This document shows positions 11,822-22,384 of a stretch of DNA of 64,000 bases, one piece after another. Location of the stretch: contig CP142455.1 in assembly GCA_038049695.1 (NCBI GenBank), positions 30,107,501 to 30,171,500 on the forward strand, read 5' to 3'. The notes below the pieces were generated by a model that searched no databases, was not told the DNA's origin, and worked only from the letters and a program-made list of their open reading frames with translations. The stretch comes from Cinnamomum chago (taxonomy: Eukaryota; Streptophyta; Magnoliopsida; Laurales; Lauraceae). Each line of letters opens with the position of its first letter. The stretch's first letter is position 1. The translations under genes were made by a program, and so were the position numbers.

Positions 11822-12712
11822 ATGAATTCAAATACTTTCAATCCACTTGCGACCATCATCAACCACAATAAGTTGATGGAATCCAACTTTATAGACTGGA
11901 AAAGGACCCTGGATATTATCCTGACAGCTTCAGGATGCAGATATGTCCTTACCATACCCCCCCTTCCTGAGCCTGAGCTTCATGCACCTCAGTCTGAAAA
12001 TGACCTTTACACCGAATGGACAAAAGACAATGAGGTAGCCAGATGTTTTATACAGGCATCCATGTCTACTGTTTTACAACACCAACATCAATCCTATAAG
12101 TCAGCATACGATATTATATCGATCTTAAAGGAGATGTTTGCGGACCAGGTTAGACCTGCTAGGCAAGCTGCTATGAAGGTGCTGATAAACACTAAGATGA
12201 CTGAGGGAACCCCAGTACAAAAACATTTGTTGAAAATGAGTCTCGCACTAAATGAGTTAGATGCACTGGGTGTTTCGATTGATAAAGAATCGCAGATCGA
12301 CATGATCCTTCAGTCACTACCGGATTCTTTCAATCATTTCGAGATCAATTGTAATAAATTGGAAATGACCATAGCTGAGCTTTCTCGCCAGCTGGTAGTG
12401 ACTGAGGAAATCATGAAGAAAGAGAAAAAATTCCTCATGACAGAAAAGTCATTTGCTAGGACCAAGCCGAAAGGCAAAGACCGAGATAGCAAGAAGAAAT
12501 CAGTCATCAAGGGTCTTAAGGTGGAGAATGGTTCTACTTGTAGTGTGGCCAAGGCTAAGGGTACGAGAGTAAAATGAAAGTGTTTCCATTGTGGTAAGAC
12601 AAGACATTGGAAAAGGAGTTGTCCAGAATATCTGTCTAAGAAGAAGACCTCAGGTATGATTGAGTCACTTATTTCTGAAGTTAGTTTTACAACTGGTACT
12701 TCAGAATCTTGA
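11822..12712 (+). pseudogene. Copia-2 gag with zinc knuckle, broken
   Basis: The Gag-type capsid protein starts at ATG 11822 (MNSNTFNPLATIINHNKLME). An upstream ATG at 11795 is in frame but outside the conserved start. Family blocks are clear: LMESNFIDWKRTLDIIL near the N terminus, then LKEMFADQ and QIDMILQSLPDSF. A TGA at 12575-12577 precedes the zinc knuckle CFHCGKTRHWKRSC (CX2CX4HX4C), which stays in the same frame. A second TGA at about 12711-12713 replaces the Trp expected before the protease. The capsid part is long and well kept compared with pol. Confidence 0.9.
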
Positions 12713-13730
12713 TGTATGGACTCCAGGGCAACTGATCACATATGTAATTCGTTGCAGGGGTTCAGGGAAACCAGGAGATTCAGTGACGGAGAAATCATTG
12801 TCAACCTAGGATCTGATGCTAAGGCAGAGGCAGTTTCAGTGAGAGTTATTACATTATGTTTTTCAAATGATAAATTGGTTTTGTCAGACACGTTATATGT
12901 ACCGTCTTTACGGCGGAATTCAATTTCAGTTTTTAGTATGGTGAATAAGAGTTATTCTATTACTCTTGGTACTAAAATTGTCATAAAGGGATACGATACT
13001 TTTATGTATTCTGACAAGGTAATCAATGGAATTTATTTGTTAATCCCATAATGTATGAGATACATGATACTGAAACAATTAATAGACCATCATTAAAGAG
13101 GAAATCACCTTCATTTGATCCAACAAAACTTTGACACTTGAGGCTAGGTCATATAAACCTAAACAGGATTGACAGGCTAGTGAAAGTGGTATCTTGCCTT
13201 CATTGGTGGTAGAACCAATGCCTGTCTGCGAATCCTGTCTGGAAGGCAAAATGACCAAAATACCCTTTTCATCAAAGGGCAATAGGGCCAAAGATTTGTT
13301 GGAATTAGTGTATACTGATGTGTGTGGACCCATTAATGTCAGAGTAGAGGGAGGATATCTCTCCGCTGATTTTATGGGATACTTATCAGAAAATGGGATT
13401 TAATCCCAGTTGTCTGCTCCTGGTATGCCTCAACAGAACGGAGCAGCAGAAAGAAGGAACCAGACTCTTTTAGATATAATCAGGTCTATACTGAGTTTCT
13501 CAGGATTACCTATATCCTTTTAGGGATACGCCTTGGATACTGCGATGTACATACTAAACCTCGTACCATCTAAGTCTATACCTAAGACTACCCAGGAGTT
13601 GTGGACCGAGCGAAAGTCTAGTCTACAACAATTACACATTTGGGGTTGTCCGGCACATGTGCTAAAGGTTAAGACGGATCAGTTAGAAGCGAAGTTGAAA
13701 GTATGCACGTTTGTAGGATATCCTAAATGA
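12713..13730 (+). pseudogene. Copia-2 protease and integrase with internal deletion
   Basis: The protease signature reads MDSRATDHICN (12716), with Arg in place of the catalytic-motif Gly. The integrase zinc-finger region (HLRLGHINLNRIDRLVK) is preceded by a TGA at 13132-13134, where the family has Trp. A frameshift near 13190 follows. CESCLEGK and VYTDVCGP (first catalytic Asp) are then followed directly by a YLSENGI block. The stretch that normally holds the second Asp (DRGGEY) is missing. The Glu block QQNGAAERRN remains. A TAG at 13521-13523 again replaces a conserved Trp. The integrase cannot be functional. Confidence 0.88.
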
Positions 13731-14309
13731 ACTAAAGGTTGGTTATTCTATAATCCCAGAGAGCAAAAGTGATGGTGAGTACTAATGTGGTTTTTCTGGA
13801 GGAAGATTATATGATAGACCGAAAACTTTTAGAAAAAGGTGATCTTGGAAGAAATTCAAGAGCAAACAATTCCAAATCCTAGTATGACCGAACCTAAGGA
13901 AGAAGCGCCCTTACCTAACCCAGTAATTACACCAGTGCCTTGTCATAGTGGGAGCATAGTCAGGCCCCTTGACAGGTTTTCGTTATTGGGAGAGTCTTAC
14001 GAGGCAGTCCCGGAAGAATTGGAACAAGATCCCTGTAACTATGATGAAGCAATTAATGACATTAATTCGGGACATTGGCAAGATACTATGAAAGCTGATA
14101 TGGAGTCTATGTACTCTAATCAGGTCTGGACACTTGTGGACTTGCCTGCCAATATCAAACTTATTAGGTGCAAGTGAGTCTACAAGAGAAACAGAGGACC
14201 GGATGGAAGAGTTGAGACCTTTAAAGGTCAGGCTTGTTGCGAAAGGATATGCTCAGAAAGAAGATATCGATTATGAGGAAACCTTCTCGCCGGTAGTCAT
14301 GCTCAAGTC
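13731..14309 (+). pseudogene. Copia-2 reverse transcriptase, N-terminal half
   Basis: A linker with RPLDRFSLLGESYE and DEAINDINSGHWQDTMKADM leads to WTLVDLPANIKLI. The frame then shifts near 14160 into VYKRNRGPDG and VRLVAKGYAQKEDIDYEETF. These are the standard N-terminal RT motifs of Copia polyproteins. The sequence breaks off at VVMLKS, where the 1.75 kb element is inserted. The reading resumes at 16059 after the 11-bp target duplication. Confidence 0.88.
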
Positions 14310-16058
14310 TAACCGCAAGACTACGGTGTCGTCAAGTAGTAAAGGACCAAAGAGTCCGGATTATCGATCCCACGAGGAGAGGATGGAACAAGCAATGAAT
14401 CCAATTAATGTAGAATTGAACTAATGTATAGCTATAGACAAATGAAGCGAATAATTAAAACTAATAAACTATGCAATGTAAACAACTAATTAACAATCTA
14501 AGGTATGAAATTAACAAATTCTAAGCTAATCTAACAAACTACACTAAACTAGTGGATGGATGAATGGTGGTGGAAATGGAAGATTTATATGAAGATGTGG
14601 TGTGAAATGTGTTGGGTTTTAAAACAAGTGATTTGAAATATGGATGTAACAATCTAAAAGTGAAAATAACAAATAAAACAAGGATTTAAGTTAACAACAA
14701 TAAAAAGAAGAGATTAGGCAATCCAAAATCCACTAAGTATGAAATTAATTCAACTAATGCATGTTTTAATTTAACTCCCAAATCTACAATCCAATTAGCA
14801 ATCTCTTGCCTAATTGGGTTGGATGATATAACAATGAAGATCAAAGTAAAGAAAACAAAAGGCCAAGATCCTAAATCATCATTTAGCTACCCTTACAATA
14901 AATCATCAAAATCAAGCTACAAAAGATCAAAGATAAGGGCTCTAGAGCATGCTATGTGAGAGAACTTAATCCAACTACAAAGCATCAATTGAGATTATCC
15001 AAGCATCAAGTGTAGAAATAAAGCATGAAAAATGAGAGAGATTAACACAATTAGATTTAAGATCTATTAATCAATGAAGGCAAAAGTAAGGAATTTGAAC
15101 TAAAACATGCATATAATTGAACTAATCACATTACTTAGCTTCAAAAGGAGAGCCTAATCCAAGAGCCTTAGCCACTAAACATCAAGAAAGAGCTCCAAAT
15201 CTTCATTAATGACATTTAATTACACACTCTCTCTAGATTAGTTACAAAGAAGCTCCTAATTACAATCTAAAAGTAAAAACAAAATTGCAAGAAGACTAAC
15301 TTGCCAAAAGATCTCCCTTCACTCTACAAAAACATTCTAATTTATAGGAACATGGAAGACATTTGATTGGCTCATTTCATTTCACAAGGATTGCTTCCAT
15401 TTGATTAGTTGCAACGTGAAGGCTTTTGATTGGCTTATTTGCTTTCACATGGATTGCTTGAATTTGATTGGTTGCAACAAACTTTCCTTCCAAAAGCATA
15501 TGTGCCTTTTGCTTTATGTGGTCCTCCAACTTGGAAGCTTTTGATTGGCTCATATCCTTTCACATGGATTTGTGCCATGGCAAGCTTTGATTGGCTCATA
15601 TCCTTTCACATGGAGAGGTGAGTTGGATGGAAAAATAATAATAATATGCTATTGTTAGGATTTGAACCCATAACCTATTCCATACCAACCTAAGCTCCAA
15701 CCACTACACCAACCAATCCTTTGTGTTAGAAAATGACTTCTTTTATCCATAAAGTCTTCTCCTCTTATTTTGGAATTCTTCAACACTCCCTAAGATTTCT
15801 ACATGTAATTTCTTTATTGAAATCTCTTCTTGATGGCTTGGGACACTAGCCGGAAGGCTGGGATAGTTGCGGGGTCCACCTACACAAGAGAAATTACATA
15901 AATGCGCAACAAATAATCAGATTTATAAATGATAATCCGATAATCCGTTAATGTGATAGAATGATAAAATCTCTGTGTAAGGAAAATGATATGCATATGA
16001 GATGTTGATAAAACTCGGACTAATGAGGGGTAAAATATGCAATATTTAACACTCATCA
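14310..16058. mobile_element. unclassified non-autonomous element with 11-bp target duplication
   Basis: ATGCTCAAGTC occurs at 14299-14309 and again at 16059-16069. The RT reading frame resumes exactly after it, so 14310-16058 is an insertion of 1749 bp. It begins TAACCGCAAGACTACGG and ends TTTAACACTCATCA. No terminal inverted repeats, TG...CA ends, poly-A tail or coding domain is visible. A GATCGATCCCACGAGGAG-like block lies near its left end. The termini resemble the elements at 31140-33100 and 36245-43047. An 11-bp duplication would fit a Mutator-like or a target-primed element, but neither class is shown by the ends. Confidence 0.7.
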
Positions 16059-17280
16059 ATGCTCAAGTCCATCTGGATACTCTTATCCATAGCAGCTCAT
16101 CTCAATTACGAGATTTAGCAAATGGATGTCAAGATGGCGTTTCTCAACGACCATCTTGAGGAAGACATCTATATGATGCAGCCAGACGGTTTTATAGCTA
16201 GTAACCAAAAGCAAAGAGTTTGCAACATGCAGAGGTCCATTTATGGACTGAAGCAGGAATCCCGAACCTAGAACACTCGTTTTGACTAAGAAATCAAGTC
16301 AGTTGACTTTTGTCAAAATCCGGATGAGTCATGAGTGTACATGAAAAGTAAGGGAGGCAGGGTAATTTTTCTAGTCGACGACATTCTTCTCCTAGAGAGT
16401 GGTATATGGATGTTGTCAACAGTAAAAGGTTTAGTTAGCTAAGACTTTTGACATGAAGGACATGTGAGAAGCCAGTCGTATCCTAGGGATCAAACTCCAT
16501 TAATTAAAACCGGATAAATAGGATGATAGGCTTATCCCAATATGCATACATAGATAAGGTACTCGTATGGTTTGCTATGCAAGACTCCAAGAAGGGTATT
16601 ACACCTTTCAGGCATAGAGTGCACCTTTCCAAGAATCAGTGTCCCAAGACACCTGAGGAAAAGGAGCAGATGAGGTCGATACCATACGCTTCGGGTGTTG
16701 GTAGCCTCATGTATGCTATGCTATATACTATACCGTATATCTGTCATGCATTGGGCTTAGTCAGCAGATATCAGTCTAACCCAGGTCCTAACCATTGGAC
16801 TGTTGTAGGATGTGTTATCAAATCCTTGAGAAGGACTAGAGATTACATATTGATTTATGGTAATAATGAGTTGATTCCAGTCGATTACACATATTCTGAC
16901 TTCATGTCAGATAAGGATTCCAAGATATAAACTTCTGGGTATGTGTTATTGCTATAGCTGCTTGAGAAGCAACTAAAGAAGCAGATTGGCTCAAAAGATT
17001 CCTTATGGAACTTGGAGTGGTATTTTTGGCAAGACAGCCGCTCACAGTTTACTGTGATAACAACAGGGCAGTCGATAAGTCCAAGGAACCCAGAAGCCAA
17101 AAACATGTACAGAGGTAGTTACACATGGTCGGAAAAATTGTGCAGAGAGGTGATACTGCTATCACCTAGATAAACTCTGTAGACAATCTGGGAGATCCCT
17201 TTACTAAGCCTTTGACTACCAAAGTCTTTGAGCAACATGTAGATGGGATGGGCATGAGATGCAACCCTGACTGGCATTGA
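16059..17280 (+). pseudogene. Copia-2 reverse transcriptase C-terminal half and RNase H, degenerate
   Basis: After the insertion the RT resumes with QMDVKMAFLN, EEDIYMMQPDGF and IYGLKQ. The polymerase motif has decayed to FLVDDILL, losing the Tyr of YVDD in what looks like a small deletion. The following motif (DMKDMGEA type in Copia-3) is barely recognisable. A better preserved block, LSQYAYIDKVL through PYASGVGSLMYAM and GLVSRYQSNPG, lies at 16523-16930. The RNase H region after 16930 contains several stops. The element's polymerase is inactive. Confidence 0.85.
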
Positions 17281-17284
17281 GCCC

Positions 17285-17294
17285 AAGTGGGAGA
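17285..17294 (+). other. Copia-2 polypurine tract
   Basis: AAGTGGGAGA lies one base before the 3' LTR start TGTTAG. It is the usual plus-strand primer of Copia elements. The same tract appears on the minus strand next to the Copia-3 LTR. Confidence 0.85.
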
Positions 17295-18499
17295 TTGTTA
17301 GATTTTATGGTCGCAATACCAGTATATGATGAATAAATTGATTAATTTCTTTATTTATCAATATAATTCAGGCTTTTCCTTGTCATGAGATGAATGGTGT
17401 TTTATATACTTGCACATAACCAATACAAAAGACATAATGGCTCATGAGATGAACCGGAGTCCACAAATATACTAGATGTAATACATGTGTATGGATGAGA
17501 TCCACATCAGGAGATATGTATTGCAAATCTTATACTTAAATATCTTCACAACCAGTGATGAGATTGGACATCTCATCTGACAAGGTTGCAGCACTTTGAT
17601 CACTATGAGATAGTATGATTTGTCTCGATCATCGAAATGTAAGATTCTGGATCATGGTGCTGGTACATTGGATGCATTGAAGGACCATGAGAAGCACCTT
17701 ATGAAATACTGTCTCGATTTAAGGACTGCTCTCATAATTCCCTAGCAATAGGCTCTCAATCCTGAGACATTGATGAACTCAAGTTTCTGTCTATTCATTT
17801 GCTTTGAGTCACCAATGAGTGAGGCCAACACCTCGGTGTCTTGAGTACGTGGTAGTAGGACTGTGGGAACATGCAATGATCAAGATGGAATCTATCTACA
17901 TTATCCCATTGTGCCAATTAATGGATTTATCATTGGTAAGTGCGCACCCATTCCGATTAAGAGTTAATTGGATCGGTACCAAATGATTACTATAATTAAT
18001 TGGGGCTCAAGGATAATAAGATGTGGATCTAAGATTGGATGGGACAGATTTATTCCAATTGATCCATGGATAATGATAGAGGGGCCTACTTGTGGTAATT
18101 GGGAAGTTTAGGGTCTTCATTGAAATATATTCTTAAGACTGGAGTGCAATTGCATTTATATAGTGGAGTTATTTGCAATTAACTGTGGGCCCGGATTGCA
18201 CATGAGATGTGGGGTCGCGTGTCCCAGTTGGAGCCTGCTTTCTAAGGAATCCCTAGTGGTCCCCACGCTAGCCCAATATATTAGAAAGATACTAATTATA
18301 GTAGAACTCTAAAAGGAAATAGAAAGTTACTATTTCTATTTGAAGTGAGACTTCTAATAGTGGTAATAGTAAGTTACTAATTATTAATGGAAGTAGGATT
18401 TCTATTTTAATTAGTAAAAGAGGAAGTTACTAATCATATTTGAAGTAAGACTTCTAATTGTGATTTAGTAAGCAACTAATTGTAGAGGAAGTAAGACTT

Positions 18500-18527
18500 C
18501 ACTACTAGAAAAAAAGGTTTTTATATC
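18500..18527 (+). repeat. CACTA terminal inverted repeat, left
   Basis: CACTACTAGAAAAAAAGGTT continues to GATATAA-type subterminal sequence. It pairs with 29298-29325 with a few mismatches. Confidence 0.95.
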
Positions 18528-18533
18528 AACTAA

Positions 18534-19010
18534 AAACAGATATAAAAGACCTATTATATCGGTTTTTCAGTAAACTTCAAACCGATATAAGTACCCCCGA
18601 TATAATAAACAACAATAACCGATATAATATGTGTAATATTTCATATCGGTTTTTGGACAACTGATGTCTTTTGAACCCGGAATTATAACACATATTATTG
18701 TAAAACCGATATAAAAAAAAGTAAAACCGATATAAAAAATATTTATCATATCGGTTTTCGATAAACTGATGTGTTTTGAAACTGAAATTATAGCAACATT
18801 ACTGTAAAACCGATATAAAAAAGAGTGAAACCGATATAAAAATTATCTATAATATCGGTTTTCGGAGAACTGATGTGTTTTGAGACTGAAAACCGATATA
18901 AAAAAGAGTGAAACCGATATAAAAATAATTTTTAATATCGGTTATAAAGGGCTTTGTTATATCAGTTTTTTTGGATTGTATTATATCGTTTGTTCTGTAA
19001 CCGATTTAAT
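18534..19010. repeat. CACTA subterminal repeats, left end
   Basis: At least 13 copies of AACCGATATAA or its inverse TTATATCGGTT are spread over about 480 bp. Part is organised as three tandem units starting with ATATCGG at 18643, 18748 and 18852 (periods 105 and 104), and a shortened one ends at 18935. In well-studied CACTA elements such repeats are binding sites for the TnpA-type protein that brings the ends together. Confidence 0.9.
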
Positions 19011-19307
19011 ATTATATATGTATTTTTTTTTATCAAAAGAATTTGCATTGATGCAGTACCATTGCAGCACACTATACACCAATAAAACTTTGCACTATAT
19101 ATACACATTAATAAAGTGATCATATATATATAACTAATTAATAATTAACATAAAAAAGCTTGACTAGACAAATTAAATCTCTATGGAAATATTGTGTGTG
19201 TGTATATATATATAGTATATATCTACATCATCTTCCATGGGATGTACAAAAAGTTGGAACTATATATAAACAAAAAAACCAAAAGATAAATAATCATAAT
19301 TTACCTC
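19011..19307. other. CACTA internal AT-rich DNA
   Basis: AT-rich sequence with TATATA runs and no recognisable coding or repeat structure, lying between the left subterminal repeats and the last exon-like block of the tnpA-like gene. Confidence 0.4.
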
Positions 19308-19484
19308 CAGAGCTTCAACAACCATCTTTTTGCTTCCTTTGAAGGCAAGACCCAACTCCTTTTTTACTGGCGCTATGATCAGTTTCTGAAAAAAAAATTA
19401 CACTGAATCATCTGTGAAATTGCACTCAATGGAACAAATGACTCAACCTATGTAGGGTTTGAAGGTCCTACCTCTAATGTAGGT

Positions 19485-20636
19485 TGTCCTTGATAGTGCA
19501 GGCTAGGGCCAATGACTAAGTCCTAGAGGGGGGGTGAATAGGACTAAGGGAATCAATTATACCAATTTTAAACTTTTTAGGGCACTTATAATAAAACCAG
19601 AACAGATAACAGAACAAACGTAAGAAGATCAGAAAGACTTAAGTAGCATATGTGTTCAACAAGACAGCTTAAACAATACCAAGCAAAGAGATACAATTAG
19701 ATGAGAGTAGATAAGCTCAAGTGTGTGTCTATTGAATCTTAGTCATGATGACCTATCATACATAACAAATCCCACAATATAGATATAGAAATGATTAAAT
19801 CATGCCACAAAGAATAGACACAGGCAACTTCTCACACAACACACTCATCTTGGAGCTAATGGAGCTCTAGGATTTTCCTAAATGTACTACATGAGTGTTT
19901 GGAACAAGATTTGAGAGCTAAGATATGTTGGGAACAAAATAGCCTGCAAAAGCACTCTCAAAAGAGTCACTGTGAAAGGAGAAATAAGCTCCAGATTTTT
20001 AGAAAAGATCCAACGGCTATATTGGCGGCTAGCCCCTTTAGACCAGCGGCTAGCCGATTTCAAATAACGGTCTAAAATTTCAAATCAGGTTAGCTCACGG
20101 CTAGCCACAGGAACAGTTGGAGGCTAGCCGTGAGGCAGCCGCAAGGGTAGCCGCAAGATGATCTGACAAAAACACAGCCTCTGGAAAGCAAAACGAAATC
20201 CCACGGTTAGCTCTGCGGCTAGCCGTGGGTGCACATGGCGGCTAGCCGCAGGAAGCACAGAAAAAAATATGAGAAACAGCTTACTGGAAAGCTAGCCGCA
20301 GGTCTGGCGGCTAGCCCCTTTGCAAGGGGCGGCTAGCCGCAGGTGACCGTAGGGTCACCTGACCCTTTCCACAGGGACTAATTATCAAGGATAAAAAACA
20401 TGAGTTTAAAACACAACTTTTCCCAGGGATCTAATTAAGGGTTTGGTCTGGGTATGAATTACCTGAAAAGGTTGTCAAACACAAATGAAGACCTTCTTTG
20501 ATTAATCCGGACTTTCCCACAAGCTTGATAAGCCTTCTGAATGTGATCTTCCTTGAGTCAATTTGAGAGGCAAGAACTTTGGACCTCATTGGCGCGGAAT
20601 TGACAAACAAAACTCAGTGCACACAGACATGTGACA
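19485..20636 (-). mobile_element. Sirevirus-like LTR inside the CACTA
   Basis: On the minus strand it starts TGTCACATGTCTG at 20636 and ends CAAGGACA at 19485. Directly upstream is the purine tract GACAAAGGGAGAG, and near its end is TATTCACCCCCCCTCTAG (about 19521-19538). Both are features I associate with Sirevirus (Copia) LTRs. A palindrome array with GGCTAGCC cores occupies its middle. No partner LTR or pol is present, so the element is truncated. Confidence 0.65.
20030..20345. repeat. array of GGCTAGCC palindromes in the Sirevirus-like LTR
   Basis: About ten copies of a GCGGCTAGCCGC-type motif are spaced irregularly, with spacer words GCAGGTG and GGGTGCAC. The same motif, tandemly arrayed with a 22-bp period, recurs at 27690-27850 and 28826-28930. 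Confidence 0.85.
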
Positions 20637-21184
20637 CTTATAATCTCTCCCTTTGTCAATTTCGTGACAAAATCATTTAGCTAATACAAGATTACAGAAG
20701 ATATCCAAAATAACTCAAAGAACAACCATATACTATGTACAAGACCTTTTACAACTGAAAAACGAATACAAGAACAAAAAGGCATCAAGACTAGTATGCA
20801 TAGCTCTTCATATGAGATTGAGAAGATGAACCTGTAAAAGCACAACACTAACAAACAAAGATTAAAAGCATGAGAATGGAGATGGATTCTCTCCCTGCAA
20901 ACTTAAACCATACTCCCCCTTTTTGTCACAAATTGAACAAGACAGAATAACCATGGATGTAGAGAAGACAGACAATAAATGCAAGAAGATAATAGACAAT
21001 TAAAGCATAAAAGCAGTTAATCACTAAGACCATAAAAACATCCATATCCAGTGAACATCCATAGAGAGTAACCAACATAAGTTTAAACCAATTAACCATA
21101 GGAGGGGCAGCCACAAGCCAAAAGAACACCACCAATAAGAGTACAACCAATAAAAACACAAGTGGCTATGAATCCCCAAAAGAA
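20637..21184 (-). other. retroelement 3' untranslated part with purine tracts
   Basis: On the minus strand it holds two PPT-like tracts, GACAAAAAGGGGGAGTATGG (about 20906-20925) and GACAAAGGGAGAG (about 20651-20663). Multiple PPTs are known in Sireviruses. No coding block is seen. Confidence 0.55.
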
Positions 21185-22384
21185 CTAATCTGACGGAGGT
21201 GAAGGAGACGGAGGCATGATAGTAGCATCTTGAGTTCTGCACGCTTTTGACAGTCCACTGAGATATTTGAGAGTCTTCTTTAGAAGCTTTTCAGTTTTGG
21301 ACTGATTGCGTTCGAAAGCATCCATCCGTTCTTCAATACTCCGGGGAACCGATGAAGAGGAAGCCTGTCGATGTGAAGAGGAAGGAGCGAGCCCTAAAGG
21401 TGCCTGATGTTGAGGAGCTAAAGGGGCTTGGGGCTGAGGATGAGGGGGTACATCCCCTTCTTCTTCATATGGAAAGAGATTCATCTGAATTAGATTAGCA
21501 GCGCCAAAAGGTGTATGGGAAATAGTAGGCTCATTTGGGCGGAGAACACCAAGAGACCGAGCTATTTGAGAGATGAGGAAGCCAAAAGGGATTGCTGGCT
21601 TAGAGGCAGTGGATAGGTGAAAGCGAACAATGGTTCTACAGATAAGAGAGGGAAGACACATTTGAACACCTGACACCACTTTAGAAAGAACATTTACCAT
21701 ATACGCAGTTAATTCAGTCCGATTTCCTTTACGAGGATAGACATTGAAGGTGAATAGGTGGTGCAACAACCTGTATTTTGGAATGAGGGATCCCAATGGA
21801 AGGAAGTTCTTAGGATCCCATTTAACAGAACGACCACATAGAACAATAGTAGCTTGGGCCTTTTCAGCTTCAGTGAGGGTGTCAGACACCATGGAAAGAC
21901 CATCAGGGTTCACTGGAATATTCATGATTGAAGAGATAAGATCGGGATCAACCGTAACTTCTTTGTTTTGAAAGGCAATTGTGAAGGAACATGAGTCAAT
22001 GGAAGATACAACACCAGTGATTGAAGCAAACACGCCAAAAACAAGAGACGGATATGCTTTGTCCCCCCAGTCTAACATGTTTTCCCATCTGACCTGAGCA
22101 AGAATGGCTACTGACTCATGGGGATTTACAACACTACGCAAAGTACGTCTTTCAACCATGATTGATCTTTTTTTCAAAGCATCCAGCATTTGGGCATTGG
22201 GTTTGAGAACAGCAGAGCCCGGCTGTGGAGGAGGAGAAGAAGGAGGGGTAAGAGAAGGAGAGGTGGACTGAAAGGCAGACTGAGAGGGTGAGGGAGATCT
22301 AGTTCTACGAGAAGAGGAGGCAGAAGTGGATCGTCCTCGTTTAGCAGGGCGGTTCACAGCTGTTTTCATTCGTGGAGGCATTTT
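21185..22384 (-). CDS. putative plant transposon protein (PF20167-like) ORF
   Basis: The start is ATG at 22382-22384 (MPPRMKTAVNRPAKRG). The frame stays open further upstream to 22672, but that part is hydrophobic and repetitive and looks like untranslated leader. The first 70 residues are Ser/Pro/Arg-rich. A central domain (about residues 90-290) with YPSLVFGVFASI, DLISSIMNIPV, YRLLHHLFTFNVYPR and GVQMCLPSLICR resembles the 'putative plant transposon protein' domain. A Pro/Gln/Ser linker and a charged segment (SIEERMDAFERNQSK), possibly coiled coil, follow. Its function is unknown. It lies just upstream of Sirevirus-type purine tracts and an LTR, so it is probably element cargo rather than a host gene. 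It is uninterrupted over 400 codons. Confidence 0.6.
   Translation of the reverse strand, partial: KMPPRMKTAVNRPAKRGRSTSASSSRRTRSPSPSQSAFQSTSPSLTPPSSPPPQPGSAVLKPNAQMLDALKKRSIMVERRTLRSVVNPHESVAILAQVRWENMLDWGDKAYPSLVFGVFASITGVVSSIDSCSFTIAFQNKEVTVDPDLISSIMNIPVNPDGLSMVSDTLTEAEKAQATIVLCGRSVKWDPKNFLPLGSLIPKYRLLHHLFTFNVYPRKGNRTELTAYMVNVLSKVVSGVQMCLPSLICRTIVRFHLSTASKPAIPFGFLISQIARSLGVLRPNEPTISHTPFGAANLIQMNLFPYEEEGDVPPHPQPQAPLAPQHQAPLGLAPSSSHRQASSSSVPRSIEERMDAFERNQSKTEKLLKKTLKYLSGLSKACRTQDATIMPPSPSPPSD

Noticed and set aside
18534-19010. Regularly spaced short repeats resembling a CRISPR-like array
   Set aside because: The repeats occur in both orientations, vary in spacing and are mirrored at the other end of a CACTA element; they are subterminal transposase-binding repeats.
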